DNA of 64,000 nt from Planctomycetia bacterium (GTDB taxonomy: Bacteria > Planctomycetota > Planctomycetia > Gemmatales > Gemmataceae): the NCBI GenBank assembly GCA_005799265.1, contig SYHD01000081.1, positions 1 to 64,000 on the forward strand. Reading direction: 5' to 3'. Shown here piece by piece: positions 37,608 to 47,234 of the stretch; within the stretch, counting starts at the first letter, position 1, and each line of letters starts with the position of its first letter. The notes under the pieces are model-generated. The model saw only the letters and a list, made by a program, of their open reading frames with translations, made no database searches and was not told where the DNA came from. A program made the position numbers and the translations under genes.

Positions 37608-38327
37608 CTATTTTCCAGAAACCTGCGCAATAACTTCGCGCAGACTTATTTGTCCTTCGTAGAGCGCCCGGCCGATAATCGCCCCTGAGAGTCCAGCTTC
37701 CATCAACCGCCTGGCGTCGTCCAGCGTGGTGACGCCCCCTGACGCGATCACGGGCAACGGCACGGCGTCAGCCATCTCTTGCATCGCCGTGACGTTGGCC
37801 CCTTGCATCATGCCGTCACGGCTGATGTCGGTGTAGATGAGCGCGGACAGCGGCGGCCGGGCACATTGCTTCGCCAGATCGAGCGCGCCGATTTCCGACA
37901 CGTCGAGCCAGCCTTGCGTCGCGACTTTGCCGGCCTTGGCGTCGATGCCCAGGACAATGCGGCCCGGAAACTGCTGCGTCATTAGCGCGAGCCACTTGGG
38001 CGATTGCAGCGCCTTGGTACCCAAGATGACGCGAGTGACGCCCCAGCTGAGCGCCTCCTTGATGTCGTCTTCGCTGCGCAGCCCGCCGCCGAGCTGGCAC
38101 GACACGCCGCACGCCTTGACGATGGCGCGCACGCTGCCGCCATTGACGGGGCGGCCTTCTTTGGCGCCGTCGAGATCGACGAGATGCAGATACGTCGCGC
38201 CTTCAGACACCCAGCGTTCCGCCATGGCGGCGGGATCGGCGCCGAAGACCGTTTCCTGGGCGTAGTCGCCTTGCTTGAGACGGACGCATTTGCCGTCGCG
38301 CAGGTCGATGGCGGGGTAGATTTGCAT
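37608..38327 (-). CDS. hisA: 1-(5-phosphoribosyl)-5-[(5-phosphoribosylamino)methylideneamino]imidazole-4-carboxamide isomerase
   Basis: IYPAIDLRDGKCVRLKQGDY; LGGGLRSEDDI; TDISRDGMMQGANV; IASGGVTTLDD. Confidence 0.96.
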   Translation of the reverse strand: MQIYPAIDLRDGKCVRLKQGDYAQETVFGADPAAMAERWVSEGATYLHLVDLDGAKEGRPVNGGSVRAIVKACGVSCQLGGGLRSEDDIKEALSWGVTRVILGTKALQSPKWLALMTQQFPGRIVLGIDAKAGKVATQGWLDVSEIGALDLAKQCARPPLSALIYTDISRDGMMQGANVTAMQEMADAVPLPVIASGGVTTLDDARRLMEAGLSGAIIGRALYEGQISLREVIAQVSGK

Positions 38328-38351
38328 ACTCGGTCCTATTTGCCGTTTGCC

Positions 38352-38390
38352 ATTTAGCGTTCGCGTGGCGCCATGCGGACGCTAAACGGC
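38352..38390. repeat. Family-A palindrome ATTTAGCGTTCGCGTGGCGCCATGCGGACGCTAAACGG
   Basis: Between hisH and hisA. Confidence 0.88.
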
Positions 38391-38392
38391 TT

Positions 38393-39001
38393 TCACCATT
38401 CCGAAAATTGCCGCAACATCGCCAGCCCCACCTTTTGGCTCTTCTCTGGATGGAACTGCGTCGCCACCACGTTGTCGCGCCAGATCGCCGATGTGAACGG
38501 GGTCGGATAGTCCGTCTCCGTCGCGATGATGCCGTCGTCCTTCGGCTTTACGTAAAACGAATGCACGAAGTACACCGAATCGCCCGGCAGAGCGCGGAAG
38601 ATCGGCGCCCGGCGGCGGATACGAAGCTGATTCCAGCCCATGTGCGGCACCTTCAAGCCAGGTATCGCGCCAAAACGCACGACCTCGCCGGGAAAAATGT
38701 CGAGCCCTTGATGCACGCCGTCTTCGTAGCTCGTCGTGAACAGCAATTCCAGCCCCAGGCAAATACCGAGAAACGGTTTGCCACGCTCGATGTGTTCCTT
38801 GATCGGCGCGACGAAGTCGGCCTCGCGCAATCGGGCGATGGCGTCGCGAAAGGCGCCGACGCCGGGCAGAACCAGCTTGTCGGCCGCGGTGATGCGATTG
38901 GGATCGTCGGAAATGATCGCGGCGGCGCCGACCTTCTCGAACGCTTTCTGCACGCTGCGCAGGTTCGCCATGCCATAATCGAGAATGAGGATCGGTTTCA
39001 C
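38393..39001 (-). CDS. hisH: Imidazole glycerol phosphate synthase subunit HisH
   Basis: ILDYGMANLRSVQKAFEKVG; PFLGICLGLELLF; QFHPEKSQKVGLAML. Confidence 0.96.
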   Translation of the reverse strand: MKPILILDYGMANLRSVQKAFEKVGAAAIISDDPNRITAADKLVLPGVGAFRDAIARLREADFVAPIKEHIERGKPFLGICLGLELLFTTSYEDGVHQGLDIFPGEVVRFGAIPGLKVPHMGWNQLRIRRRAPIFRALPGDSVYFVHSFYVKPKDDGIIATETDYPTPFTSAIWRDNVVATQFHPEKSQKVGLAMLRQFSEW

Positions 39002-39016
39002 GTCGTTTCCTTTTTC

Positions 39017-39072
39017 GCCGCTTGCGGCTTAGCGGTCGCGTGGCGACGCGCGAACGCCAAGCCGCAAGCGGC
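39017..39072. repeat. Family-A type palindrome GCCGCTTGCGGCTTAGCGGTCGCG...CGCGAACGCCAAGCCGCAAGCGGC
   Basis: Long near-perfect inverted repeat between hisH and the prepilin peptidase gene. Confidence 0.93.
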
Positions 39073-40115
39073 TATTTGTTGCCGTGAATGACACGAAGGA
39101 GGAAGCTCATGATGAACAACATCGCGCCGCAAAAGACGACGACCCAGAATAGGATGAACTCGTTGAACAGGAACTCGCGCAAGGGGTCGCTGATTTGTCC
39201 CCAGGCGAGGCACGTTCCCATCACGCTTAACGATAGCGCGGGCCCGAACGGAAGCGAGTTGTCTCTGCGGATCGCCAATTGAATGATACCAAACAGGAGC
39301 GCCGGGAACACACTGAGAAAAAACGCGACCACGACGAGTTGCCAGCCGAGAAAGGCGCCCGCCATCATCATGAGATCGGCATCGCCCAGACCGAGGGCGT
39401 CCTTGCCGAGCCCCGCGCTGAAGACGAAACCGATGCCGCGCAAGAGCAGCGTGCCGACGAGCGCGCCGACGACGCCGGTGACGAGGCCGGTCTGCACGTT
39501 GCCGCCCTGCGCGCACCAGGCAGGCAGCGGCTCCCAAAAGGGCCAGGTCTGGGCGCCCAGCGGCAATGCGATGGGAGCAGGGGAAATCTGCGCCACCGCA
39601 TGCGGGAACGGCCAGGGCATGAACGCCGAACCGACCAGGCCGACCAGCGTCCCCGTCAACGTCAGTTGCAGGGGAATCTCGCGGCTCCTGAGATCACACA
39701 CGGTCGCAACCATCAGGAACGCGAACAAGAGCGCATGCCACGCGAAGCCGCAGAATGACTCCAAGGGAAAAAGGAACAACCGAAACTCAGGATTCTGATC
39801 TCCAGGCCAAGTGTGGATGTTTTCGACAATTTCGATCCAAAACAAGCCGACGAATCCGAGAGCCGTGGCGAGTTCAACGAACATGTAGCCGACCGAATAA
39901 CGCTGGCTGCATGTTCGGCAGCGGCCGCGCAGAATGAGGTAGCTGAGAATCGGGATGTTGTCGTACCAGCAAATCGGCTGAAGACAGTTGCCGCAGCGCG
40001 AACTGGGCCAGAGGAGGCTCTTTTCGAGAGGCAGCCGCGCGACGGCGACGTTGAGAAAGCTGCCAACCGAGGCGCCGGTCAGGAACACAAGGATCAAACA
40101 GAACGCGAGCACCAT
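39072..40115 (-). CDS. Prepilin peptidase (A24 family)
   Basis: GASVGSFLNVAVARLP; CGNCLQPICWYDNIPILSYLILRGRCRTC; GLGDADLMMMAGAFLGW. Confidence 0.93.
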   Translation of the reverse strand: MVLAFCLILVFLTGASVGSFLNVAVARLPLEKSLLWPSSRCGNCLQPICWYDNIPILSYLILRGRCRTCSQRYSVGYMFVELATALGFVGLFWIEIVENIHTWPGDQNPEFRLFLFPLESFCGFAWHALLFAFLMVATVCDLRSREIPLQLTLTGTLVGLVGSAFMPWPFPHAVAQISPAPIALPLGAQTWPFWEPLPAWCAQGGNVQTGLVTGVVGALVGTLLLRGIGFVFSAGLGKDALGLGDADLMMMAGAFLGWQLVVVAFFLSVFPALLFGIIQLAIRRDNSLPFGPALSLSVMGTCLAWGQISDPLREFLFNEFILFWVVVFCGAMLFIMSFLLRVIHGNK

Positions 40116-40250
40116 GCTGGCAGTATATGGACTTCATTCGGCCCATTGGCGCGAGATGGAAATCCGTCAAGAAAAGAGGAACGAAAATCCCGGTGGGGGG
40201 ATTGCCGTTCCTCGGTGGTTATCAATCAGGCCAATTCGGATCGGTGCGGT

Positions 40251-40559
40251 CTAGTAACGGCCATAGGGGTAGACGGGTACGGGCGCATATGGCCTGGGCG
40301 CATACACTGGCGCGTGGACGTACACCGGAGGCGCATAGGGCGCATACACAGGCGCGTAAACGTACACCGGAGACGCATAAGGCGCATACACAGGCGCGTG
40401 GACGTACACCGGAGACACATAAGGCGCATACACAGGCGCGGGGACATACACTGGCGTGGGCGCGTAGACACCCGGATTCTGCGGGCGATACTGGGCCTGC
40501 GTGTAACCATGAGCCAACAGAAGAACCGCCAGGCTCAACGCCAAAACTTGGGGACGCAT
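40251..40559 (-). CDS. Small secreted Tyr/Pro/Val-rich repeat protein (VYAP repeats)
   Basis: Signal peptide MRPQVLALSLAVLLLAHGYTQAQ; units close to PVYAPYASPVYVYA; approx. 42-bp DNA tandem repeats. Confidence 0.75.
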   Translation of the reverse strand: MRPQVLALSLAVLLLAHGYTQAQYRPQNPGVYAPTPVYVPAPVYAPYVSPVYVHAPVYAPYASPVYVYAPVYAPYAPPVYVHAPVYAPRPYAPVPVYPYGRY

Positions 40560-40809
40560 GTCTCTCTCCCTGGGATTAGAGGAAGTGGGGTGATGGGCAA
40601 GAATTGCAACGGGGCATTCTCGCCAATATGCACCATTAAACTAAGGTATTTGGGAAGTATAGGATAAATAAACAAGAAGAGCAACGAGTGTGGCCTTGCA
40701 GGCAAGCAAGTAACCAACCTATCGTGTCAGGCATATTGGGTCGGCGGTCGGCAGCAAGACCGGGCTCTTTCCGCCAAAACGCCGGCATTCCGAAGTTTGT
40801 AGACGAGCG

Positions 40810-42918
40810 CTAAACGGGCCTTGAGCAGTACCACGCACCGATCGCTTCCGCAATTTGTTCCGGCGTTTGTGTCGCGTCGATCGTCAGGTTTTGCGCCGCT
40901 TCGTACAACGGCGTGCGGGCTGTCAGTAGCGCCTCGATTTCCGTGAAGCCGCCTTGCGCCAGAGCGGGGCGCTGTTCGTTGGTCGCGGGATCGGCTTGCA
41001 GGCGTTGCCAGAGCACGTTGGCCGGCGCTTGCAGCCAGACGACGGGGCCGAGCTTCAAGCGGTCGCGATTGTCATCGCGCAATATCACGCCGCCGCCGGT
41101 TGCGATGACGCAGCCGTCGTAGCCGCATAGCTCTTCGAGAATCGCCGCTTCCTTGTCGCGAAAGCTCGCCTCGCCTTCCTCCGCGAAGATCTCCTTGATG
41201 GTGCGGCCCCAGCGATCTTCGAGGACCGCGTCGGCGTCAGCCCAGATCCAGCCGAGCTTGTCCGCTAAAAGTTGCGCCACCGTCGTCTTGCCGGCGCCGC
41301 GATAGCCGATGAGGAACAGCAAGCGCGGCGGCGCCTCTTCGTTAGCTGGACGCGTAAGCGACGGATGCTCACTTCCGTCGCTTGCGTGTCCGACTAACTC
41401 GGCTTCCCGGGCTTGCACCGGCGAGAGCGCCTTGCGCACAAGCGTCGCCATCAATTCGAGCGGCGGCGGCTGTCCCGTGAACATCTGAAACTGCAACCCC
41501 GCTTGCCGCACGAACATATCGACGCCGGTCAAGGTGTGGCAGCCGCGTTCGCGTGCCTCGCGGATCAGCATCGTCGTTTCCGGCGTATAGATGGTGTCAA
41601 AAACCATCATGTCGGCCTTGAGCGAGCTATGATGGATGGGCGATTCGTCCACGTTGGGGTGCATGCCAATTGACGTGCAGTTGATGATCGTGTCGCATTC
41701 CATGCAATGACGCGCGGCCCAATCGACGAAGCGGGCGCCGGTTTCCAGCGCGAGCACCAGGCCGCGTTCCGGCGTGCGATTGGTGACGACAAACTTGATG
41801 CCTTCTTGCTTGAGCCCATGTGCGATGGCCCGCGCCACGCCGCCGGCGCCCAGGACCAGCACGGACCGTGACGACAGCGGCGCCGGTTGATTGTCCGGTC
41901 CCGGCGGCAAATGGGCGTGCAGCGACTCGATGGCGGCCCGCGCGTCGGTGTTCGCGGCCCGAAAGCCGATCGCGGTCGCCAACAGTGTATTCGCCGCTCC
42001 CATCGACGCGACCGATTCGTCCTTGTCCTCGGCGAGCTTGGCGGCGGCTTCTTTCTGCGGAATCGTCACGCTGTAGGCGGACACGGGAATTTCACGGAAG
42101 CCCTGCACGAACGCCGGCAGTTCGCCGCGCGGCACACGGAACGGCAGATAGACCGCGTTGATGCCGAGTTCGCGCAAGGCGGCGTTGTGGATCAGCGGGC
42201 TGAGGCTATGGCCGATCGGATCGCCGATGACTCCGAATATTTTCGTTTCCGGCTTGATGTCCTCGACGCGGTAGATCTGTTGCAGTTCCTTGAACGATAG
42301 GATGCCCGGCGCGATCTGCCGTTCCTTGTTGAACGCTCCGTAGGTGTACGGCATACCCTGCCGCAGGCCGAGCACGCGCGTGCAGGTGCCAAGGTCGCCC
42401 ATGCAAAGAGCGACGGTGGGTTTCGGCGGGTTCTTCAAGAGAGACAGCACGCGCAGATTGTCCGCGACTTGCTGTCCGGTCACGGCGATCTTGACGATGT
42501 CGGCGTCTTTCTCGCACATCTGCTTGTGAATCAACTCTAGGTTTTCCGGCATCCCTTGCAAGTTGTGATAGCTGACGATGCGCTGGACGTTGCCGAAGCG
42601 CGGGATCTGGTCGATGATGTCGATTTCAAGATCGACGTAATCAAAGCCCGCGACGATGGCGTGACGAATTAAACGCAGGCGCTGCTCTTCGGTGCCGGCC
42701 CAGCGGCCGCCGTCAACGGGCCGACGGAAGGTGGCGATGATCGGACACGGGCGATTTTCCAGCAGGCGTTTGAAGTCGGGAATCTTGCTGAGGAAGTCGA
42801 GACGCAGTTCGATCAGCCTGGCGCCTTGCTTGGCCGCTTCTTGAATTTCCGCCTGCATCATGCGATGGCGCGTGCGGCCAATGACGACGCAGATGACAGG
42901 ACCGGTGAGCGTTGACAT
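40810..42918 (-). CDS. aroDEK (fusion): Trifunctional 3-dehydroquinate dehydratase (type I) - shikimate dehydrogenase - shikimate kinase
   Basis: DIVKIAVTG and IVSYHN (AroD); GVIGDPIGHSLSPLIHNAAL, SVTIPQKEAA, VLVLGAGGVARAIA (AroE); LIGYRGAGKTTVAQLLADKLGW, ATGGGVIL (AroK); ATG 42918. Confidence 0.93.
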   Translation of the reverse strand: MSTLTGPVICVVIGRTRHRMMQAEIQEAAKQGARLIELRLDFLSKIPDFKRLLENRPCPIIATFRRPVDGGRWAGTEEQRLRLIRHAIVAGFDYVDLEIDIIDQIPRFGNVQRIVSYHNLQGMPENLELIHKQMCEKDADIVKIAVTGQQVADNLRVLSLLKNPPKPTVALCMGDLGTCTRVLGLRQGMPYTYGAFNKERQIAPGILSFKELQQIYRVEDIKPETKIFGVIGDPIGHSLSPLIHNAALRELGINAVYLPFRVPRGELPAFVQGFREIPVSAYSVTIPQKEAAAKLAEDKDESVASMGAANTLLATAIGFRAANTDARAAIESLHAHLPPGPDNQPAPLSSRSVLVLGAGGVARAIAHGLKQEGIKFVVTNRTPERGLVLALETGARFVDWAARHCMECDTIINCTSIGMHPNVDESPIHHSSLKADMMVFDTIYTPETTMLIREARERGCHTLTGVDMFVRQAGLQFQMFTGQPPPLELMATLVRKALSPVQAREAELVGHASDGSEHPSLTRPANEEAPPRLLFLIGYRGAGKTTVAQLLADKLGWIWADADAVLEDRWGRTIKEIFAEEGEASFRDKEAAILEELCGYDGCVIATGGGVILRDDNRDRLKLGPVVWLQAPANVLWQRLQADPATNEQRPALAQGGFTEIEALLTARTPLYEAAQNLTIDATQTPEQIAEAIGAWYCSRPV

Positions 42919-43006
42919 GGCTTGCCTCGGCACGAGATCGCAGACATCACGTCCTGCGTGACGGTTCCTCACGCGGAGCGTGAGGTCTACGATCTAATCT
43001 GACCTG

Positions 43007-43753
43007 CTAGACCCGCGCTTGTAGACGTCGATCCGACGTCGTGTAGTTGACGGTGATAACATACAGCGCGATCAGTGCCGCGGTCACGAGGATGCCGACG
43101 AGAATGCCAAGCTCCACTGCCAGGTGGATCGCGTCCGGCAATTCCAGGCGTATCACGAATACGCTGAGGAGCGCCGCCGACCCGCCGCCGCCGAGGCTGA
43201 GAATCGTGTGCATGATGGAATGGACGCTCAACGGGCTGATGCGCGAGACGCGGCCAATCGGCAAACCCAAGAGGGCGTTCATCTTCGCGACTTCGTAAAT
43301 CAGGCCGACGCGGGTGCGGATCGAGAGAAACGCCATGAAAACGGCGAGGATCGTTAACGTCGCGAACGTGATCGGCAAGCACCAGCGCTGGATCTCGTCG
43401 ATCGGAATGATCAACTCGCCGCGCGGGTTTGCGTGAAAGATCGCCCCCGATGCCGTCAGGAGCAAGGAAGCAACCGCCAAGTAGATGCCGACGGCACGAT
43501 TACGATCCGTGACGAGTTGATGGATCGTGCGGCTCGAATGCAGGTAACGCATGCCGGGGGTTACTTCCGACGGCGCGGGCAGCAAGCCGGCCGCAGTTTC
43601 TTCGCCGATCATCTCGATCGCATCGACGACCTTCTCGGAGAAGCCTTCACCCTCCTTCACGTCGAGGCTATCAAGCGACCCCTTGTGTGCGTCCGGCAAC
43701 TGCACGACGATGGCCCGCACGTCTTTTGGAGCGGTGTTCGTTTGTTCGGGCAT
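43007..43753 (-). CDS. Hypothetical membrane protein
   Basis: 248 aa with about 4 hydrophobic segments. Confidence 0.7.
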   Translation of the reverse strand: MPEQTNTAPKDVRAIVVQLPDAHKGSLDSLDVKEGEGFSEKVVDAIEMIGEETAAGLLPAPSEVTPGMRYLHSSRTIHQLVTDRNRAVGIYLAVASLLLTASGAIFHANPRGELIIPIDEIQRWCLPITFATLTILAVFMAFLSIRTRVGLIYEVAKMNALLGLPIGRVSRISPLSVHSIMHTILSLGGGGSAALLSVFVIRLELPDAIHLAVELGILVGILVTAALIALYVITVNYTTSDRRLQARV

Positions 43754-43861
43754 GAGGTGTCCTCGAATTATCTTGCAATCGCGGGCAAATCCGCCAAACT
43801 ATCTACCGTCATTATACGCCCCAGGTAAAGGGGGCATGCCATTCACCCACAGGGAGCAGAG

Positions 43862-44581
43862 ATGAGACGAGTCATGATCGCGTTGTTCTTCGTCGTCGGC
43901 GTGGCCAACCTGCACGCGGGGGAATCCAAAACCGGCTTTGTCAACAAGATTTACAAGGACAAAGGCAGCGACATCAAGTACGTAGTCTTCGTGCCCGCCG
44001 ACTACAAGGGGGATAAGGAATATCCCGTAATCCTGTTCCTGCACGGCGCCGGCGAGTCCGGCACCGATGGTCAGAAGCAAGTCAAGGTCGGCCTCGCCAA
44101 GGCGATTCGCGACAAGAAGGAAAACTTTCCCTTCATCGCGATTTTTCCGCAATCGCAAAAAGGCGGCTGGGGCGCGAACGGCGCCGAGGGGAAACGAGCC
44201 GTCGCCATCCTCGAAGAAGTCGAAAAGGACTACAAGACCGACAAGAAACGCGTCTACCTGACCGGTCTTTCGATGGGTGGCTTCGGCACCTGGAGCCTCG
44301 CGGTCGCCCATCCGACCCGCTGGGCCGCGATAGCGCCGATCTGCGGCGGCGGCGATCCGAAGGCCGCCGAGAAGATCAAGAACCTCCCCTGCTGGTGCTT
44401 CCACGGCGATGCGGACACAGCCGTCAAGGTCGATCTCTCGCGCGCAATGATCAAAGCGCTCAAGGCTGCGGGAGGCGAGCCGCGCTATGACGAATATCCC
44501 AAGGTCGGCCACAACAGCTGGGATCGTGCGTATGGCAACGCGGAGTTGTATACGTGGTTCTTGAAACACTCGACCAAGTAA
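43862..44581 (+). CDS. Secreted alpha/beta hydrolase (prolyl oligopeptidase / PHB depolymerase-like), copy 1
   Basis: LFLHGAGESGTDG; YLTGLSMGGFGTWSLA; GHNSWDRAY. Confidence 0.9.
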   Translation: MRRVMIALFFVVGVANLHAGESKTGFVNKIYKDKGSDIKYVVFVPADYKGDKEYPVILFLHGAGESGTDGQKQVKVGLAKAIRDKKENFPFIAIFPQSQKGGWGANGAEGKRAVAILEEVEKDYKTDKKRVYLTGLSMGGFGTWSLAVAHPTRWAAIAPICGGGDPKAAEKIKNLPCWCFHGDADTAVKVDLSRAMIKALKAAGGEPRYDEYPKVGHNSWDRAYGNAELYTWFLKHSTK

Positions 44582-44594
44582 CCAACCATTTGCC

Positions 44595-44652
44595 CGTTTA
44601 GCGCTCGCGTTGAATCGTCGGAATCCTGGCGATTCAACGCGAGCGATAAACG
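44595..44652. repeat. Family-A palindrome CGTTTAGCGCTCGCGTTGAATCG...CGATTCAACGCGAGCGATAAACG
   Basis: About 23-nt arms, one mismatch. Confidence 0.95.
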
Positions 44653-44668
44653 AATTCAAGGAGCCTCA

Positions 44669-45403
44669 ATGAAACGCATCCTCTCCATCGTGTCCCTGTG
44701 CGCGCTGACCGTCGTGGCCGCCCACGCCGGCGAAACGAAAACCGGCTTCATCGCCAAGACGCACAAGGGCAAGGACGGCGACTCCAAGTACGTCGTCTTC
44801 GTGCCGCCTGGCTACACCGGCGACAAGCCGATGCCGCTCATCCTGTTCTTGCATGGCGCGGGCGAACGCGGCGACGACGGCGAACTTCCCGTCAAGCAAG
44901 GCATCGCCAACGGCGGCATCAAATTCAAGAACAACGAGGCCAAGTTCCCCTTCTTCGTCGTCTTCCCGCAGTGCAAGGTGAAGAGCAACTGGCTCGCCGG
45001 CGGACCCGATGCCGACCGTGCCCTCGCCATCCTGGCAGAGGTGCAGAAGACGTACAAGATCGACGACAAACGGCTCTATCTCACCGGCCTGTCGATGGGC
45101 GGCTCAGGCACCTGGAGCCTCGCGGCGGCGCATCCCAACAAATGGGCCGCCATCGCTCCCATCTGCGGCGGCGGCGATCCCAGCACCGCCGACAAGATCA
45201 AGCACATCCCCTGCTGGTGCTTCTGCGGCGACCAGGACAACGCCAAGCTCGTCGAGAACAATCGCACGATCATCAAGACGTTGAAAGGCGTCGGCGGCAC
45301 GCCGCGCTACAGCGAATTTCCGTTCGTCGGCCACAACTCGTGGGACTCAGCGTACGTGACGCCGGAGTTGTACTCGTGGTTTCTGAAGCATTCGACCAAG
45401 TAA
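44669..45403 (+). CDS. Secreted alpha/beta hydrolase, tandem paralog copy 2
   Basis: LFLHGAGERGDDG; YLTGLSMGGSGTWSLA; GHNSWDSAY; clear similarity to 43862-44581. Confidence 0.9.
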   Translation: MKRILSIVSLCALTVVAAHAGETKTGFIAKTHKGKDGDSKYVVFVPPGYTGDKPMPLILFLHGAGERGDDGELPVKQGIANGGIKFKNNEAKFPFFVVFPQCKVKSNWLAGGPDADRALAILAEVQKTYKIDDKRLYLTGLSMGGSGTWSLAAAHPNKWAAIAPICGGGDPSTADKIKHIPCWCFCGDQDNAKLVENNRTIIKTLKGVGGTPRYSEFPFVGHNSWDSAYVTPELYSWFLKHSTK

Positions 45404-45416
45404 CCAACCATTTCCC

Positions 45417-45474
45417 CGTTTAGCGCTCGCGTTGAATCGCCGGAATGCCGGCGCTGCCATGCGAGCGCTAAACG
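45417..45474. repeat. Family-A palindrome, partner of 44595-44652
   Basis: ACCAAGTAACCAACCATTTnCCCGTTTAGCGCTCGCGTTGAATCGnCGGAAT shared with the 44595 copy. Confidence 0.93.
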
Positions 45475-45658
45475 AATTCATGCTGGCACGGAGTGGCCGG
45501 ACAATATCCAAACTGATCAACGGCCCGAGTTAAAACGCGCTTCCAATACCATTTTTCAAAAATTCCTTTTGTCATTCCGCTCGCTTTCAGCCAAAATAGA
45601 CTGCAACAATTGCCTAACCCGCGCGGCTCTGCGAGCCGCGGCTAAACAAGGAGCCTTC

Positions 45659-47215
45659 ATGAAACGTCGCACCTTCCTCCAATCGACCGCGGCGGCTGGC
45701 GTTGCCGCGACGGCCATGGCGCTCGATGCCAAGACCTACGCCCAAGCGCCCGGCGCCAATGAACGCATCGGCCTTGCGTTCCTGGGCGTCGGCGGACGCT
45801 GTCAGCAGCACATCGATGTCATCCTCGCGCTGCAACGCGCCAACGCGCGCTCCGTCGCGCCCGTCGCCGTCTGCGATGTCTGGGACGGCAATCCGATGCT
45901 CGGTCGCGGCAGTGGGCGCGGGCTCAATCCGTCGGCGCTGCGCTGCGGGCTGCGGGTCGAGGATCGCGTGCACGTCACCAAGGACTATCGCCGCCTCCTG
46001 GAACTGCGTGAGGTGGACGCCGTCTGCATCGCGACGCCGGATCACTGGCACTCCCGTATGTGCATCGACGCCGCCAACGCGGGCAAGCACATCTATTGCG
46101 AGACGCCGATGACCAAGACGATTTACGAAGCCCACGCCGTCGTGGACGCGGCCCGGCGCAACAACATCGTCATGACCGTCGGCGTGCAGTGGATGGCCGA
46201 CGCGAGCCTGCGCCGCGCCAACGAGATGATCCGCGGCGGCGGCATCGGCCACGTCGCCCAGGCCCAGACCAGCTACTATCGCAACTCGCTCGTCGGCCAA
46301 TGGCGCTACTATCCCCTTACGCAAGACATGAACCCGACCACCATCGATTGGGACATGTTCCTTGGCCATCGTTTCTCCGTGGAAGACGGCGTGCCGCTCG
46401 CGCCGCAGATGCCGTTCGACCGCTCGATCTTCGCGCAATGGCGCTGCTACTGGGACTTCGGCGGTGGCATGTTCACCGACCTGTTCGTGCACCGCGTCAC
46501 CCGCCTCATCAGCGCGATGGGCGTGCGCTACCCCGCGCGCGTCGTCGGCGGCGGCGGCATCTATCTCGAATACGACGGCCGTGACGTACCCGATGTTGCC
46601 ACCATCGTCTGCGATTACGAGGAAGGCTGCCAGCTGCTCATCACCGCGACGATGATCAACGATCACCCCATCGAAGAGTGCATCCGCGGCCGCACGGGGA
46701 CGGTGAAGTTCGGCAGCCGCGAGGTGATGCGCAACGGCCAGCCCGCCCGCGACTGGGGCTACGAGGTGATCCCACAAGTGGCCGCGAATCGTCCGGTCGC
46801 CGGGCAACCGGTGCGGCGCGACGCGGTCTGGCACGGCGACGGCATGTCGGAAGGCGACTCCGGCACTGCGATCTGGGAGAACTTCCTCTCCTGTGTGCGT
46901 GCCCGCAATCGCGAGACATTCTGCACGCCGGAGTTGGGTGCTGCCGCGTTCACGACGGTGAACATGGGCGTGCAAAGCTACCGCCAGGGCCAGGTGCTGT
47001 TCTGGGATCGCGAACGCCGGCGACCGGTGGTCGGCGATTCAAGTTGGGCGACGCGCCTGGAACGCAAGAGCCGTGAAAGAGGCCGGCCGAACCAAATCAT
47101 CGGCTGGACCGGCGGCGACCGCGGCAGCACACTGGAACCGCCAGAGTATCAGCGCCTGGGCGGTCCGTGGACGAATGGCCGCGATCCGGGGGCGGCGCCG
47201 GGGGGCGGAAATTAG
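45659..47215 (+). CDS. Gfo/Idh/MocA family oxidoreductase (Tat signal-like)
   Basis: MKRRTFLQSTAAAGVAATAMA; IGLAFLGVGGRCQQHIDV; IYCETPMTKTIYEAHAVVDAAR. Confidence 0.92.
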   Translation: MKRRTFLQSTAAAGVAATAMALDAKTYAQAPGANERIGLAFLGVGGRCQQHIDVILALQRANARSVAPVAVCDVWDGNPMLGRGSGRGLNPSALRCGLRVEDRVHVTKDYRRLLELREVDAVCIATPDHWHSRMCIDAANAGKHIYCETPMTKTIYEAHAVVDAARRNNIVMTVGVQWMADASLRRANEMIRGGGIGHVAQAQTSYYRNSLVGQWRYYPLTQDMNPTTIDWDMFLGHRFSVEDGVPLAPQMPFDRSIFAQWRCYWDFGGGMFTDLFVHRVTRLISAMGVRYPARVVGGGGIYLEYDGRDVPDVATIVCDYEEGCQLLITATMINDHPIEECIRGRTGTVKFGSREVMRNGQPARDWGYEVIPQVAANRPVAGQPVRRDAVWHGDGMSEGDSGTAIWENFLSCVRARNRETFCTPELGAAAFTTVNMGVQSYRQGQVLFWDRERRRPVVGDSSWATRLERKSRERGRPNQIIGWTGGDRGSTLEPPEYQRLGGPWTNGRDPGAAPGGGN

Positions 47216-47234
47216 TAGTCGTAATGTGCCTGCA

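Noticed and set aside
39072-40115. Prepilin peptidase considered as marker of a pilus or secretion locus
   Set aside because: No pilin, ATPase or platform protein gene nearby; appears as a solitary gene.
40251-40520. Tandem repeats considered as a CRISPR array
   Set aside because: Repeats are contiguous without unique spacers, lie in frame in a signal-peptide-bearing ORF, and no cas genes are present.
39813-40667. + strand ORFs with IHRRVDVHRRR and AHTQARGRTPETHK repeats
   Set aside because: Alternative-frame translations of the 42-bp tandem repeat in the minus-strand VYAP protein gene.
45614-46975. 453-aa antisense ORF over the Gfo/Idh/MocA gene
   Set aside because: Antisense open frame expected in high-GC DNA; the + strand gene is unmistakable.
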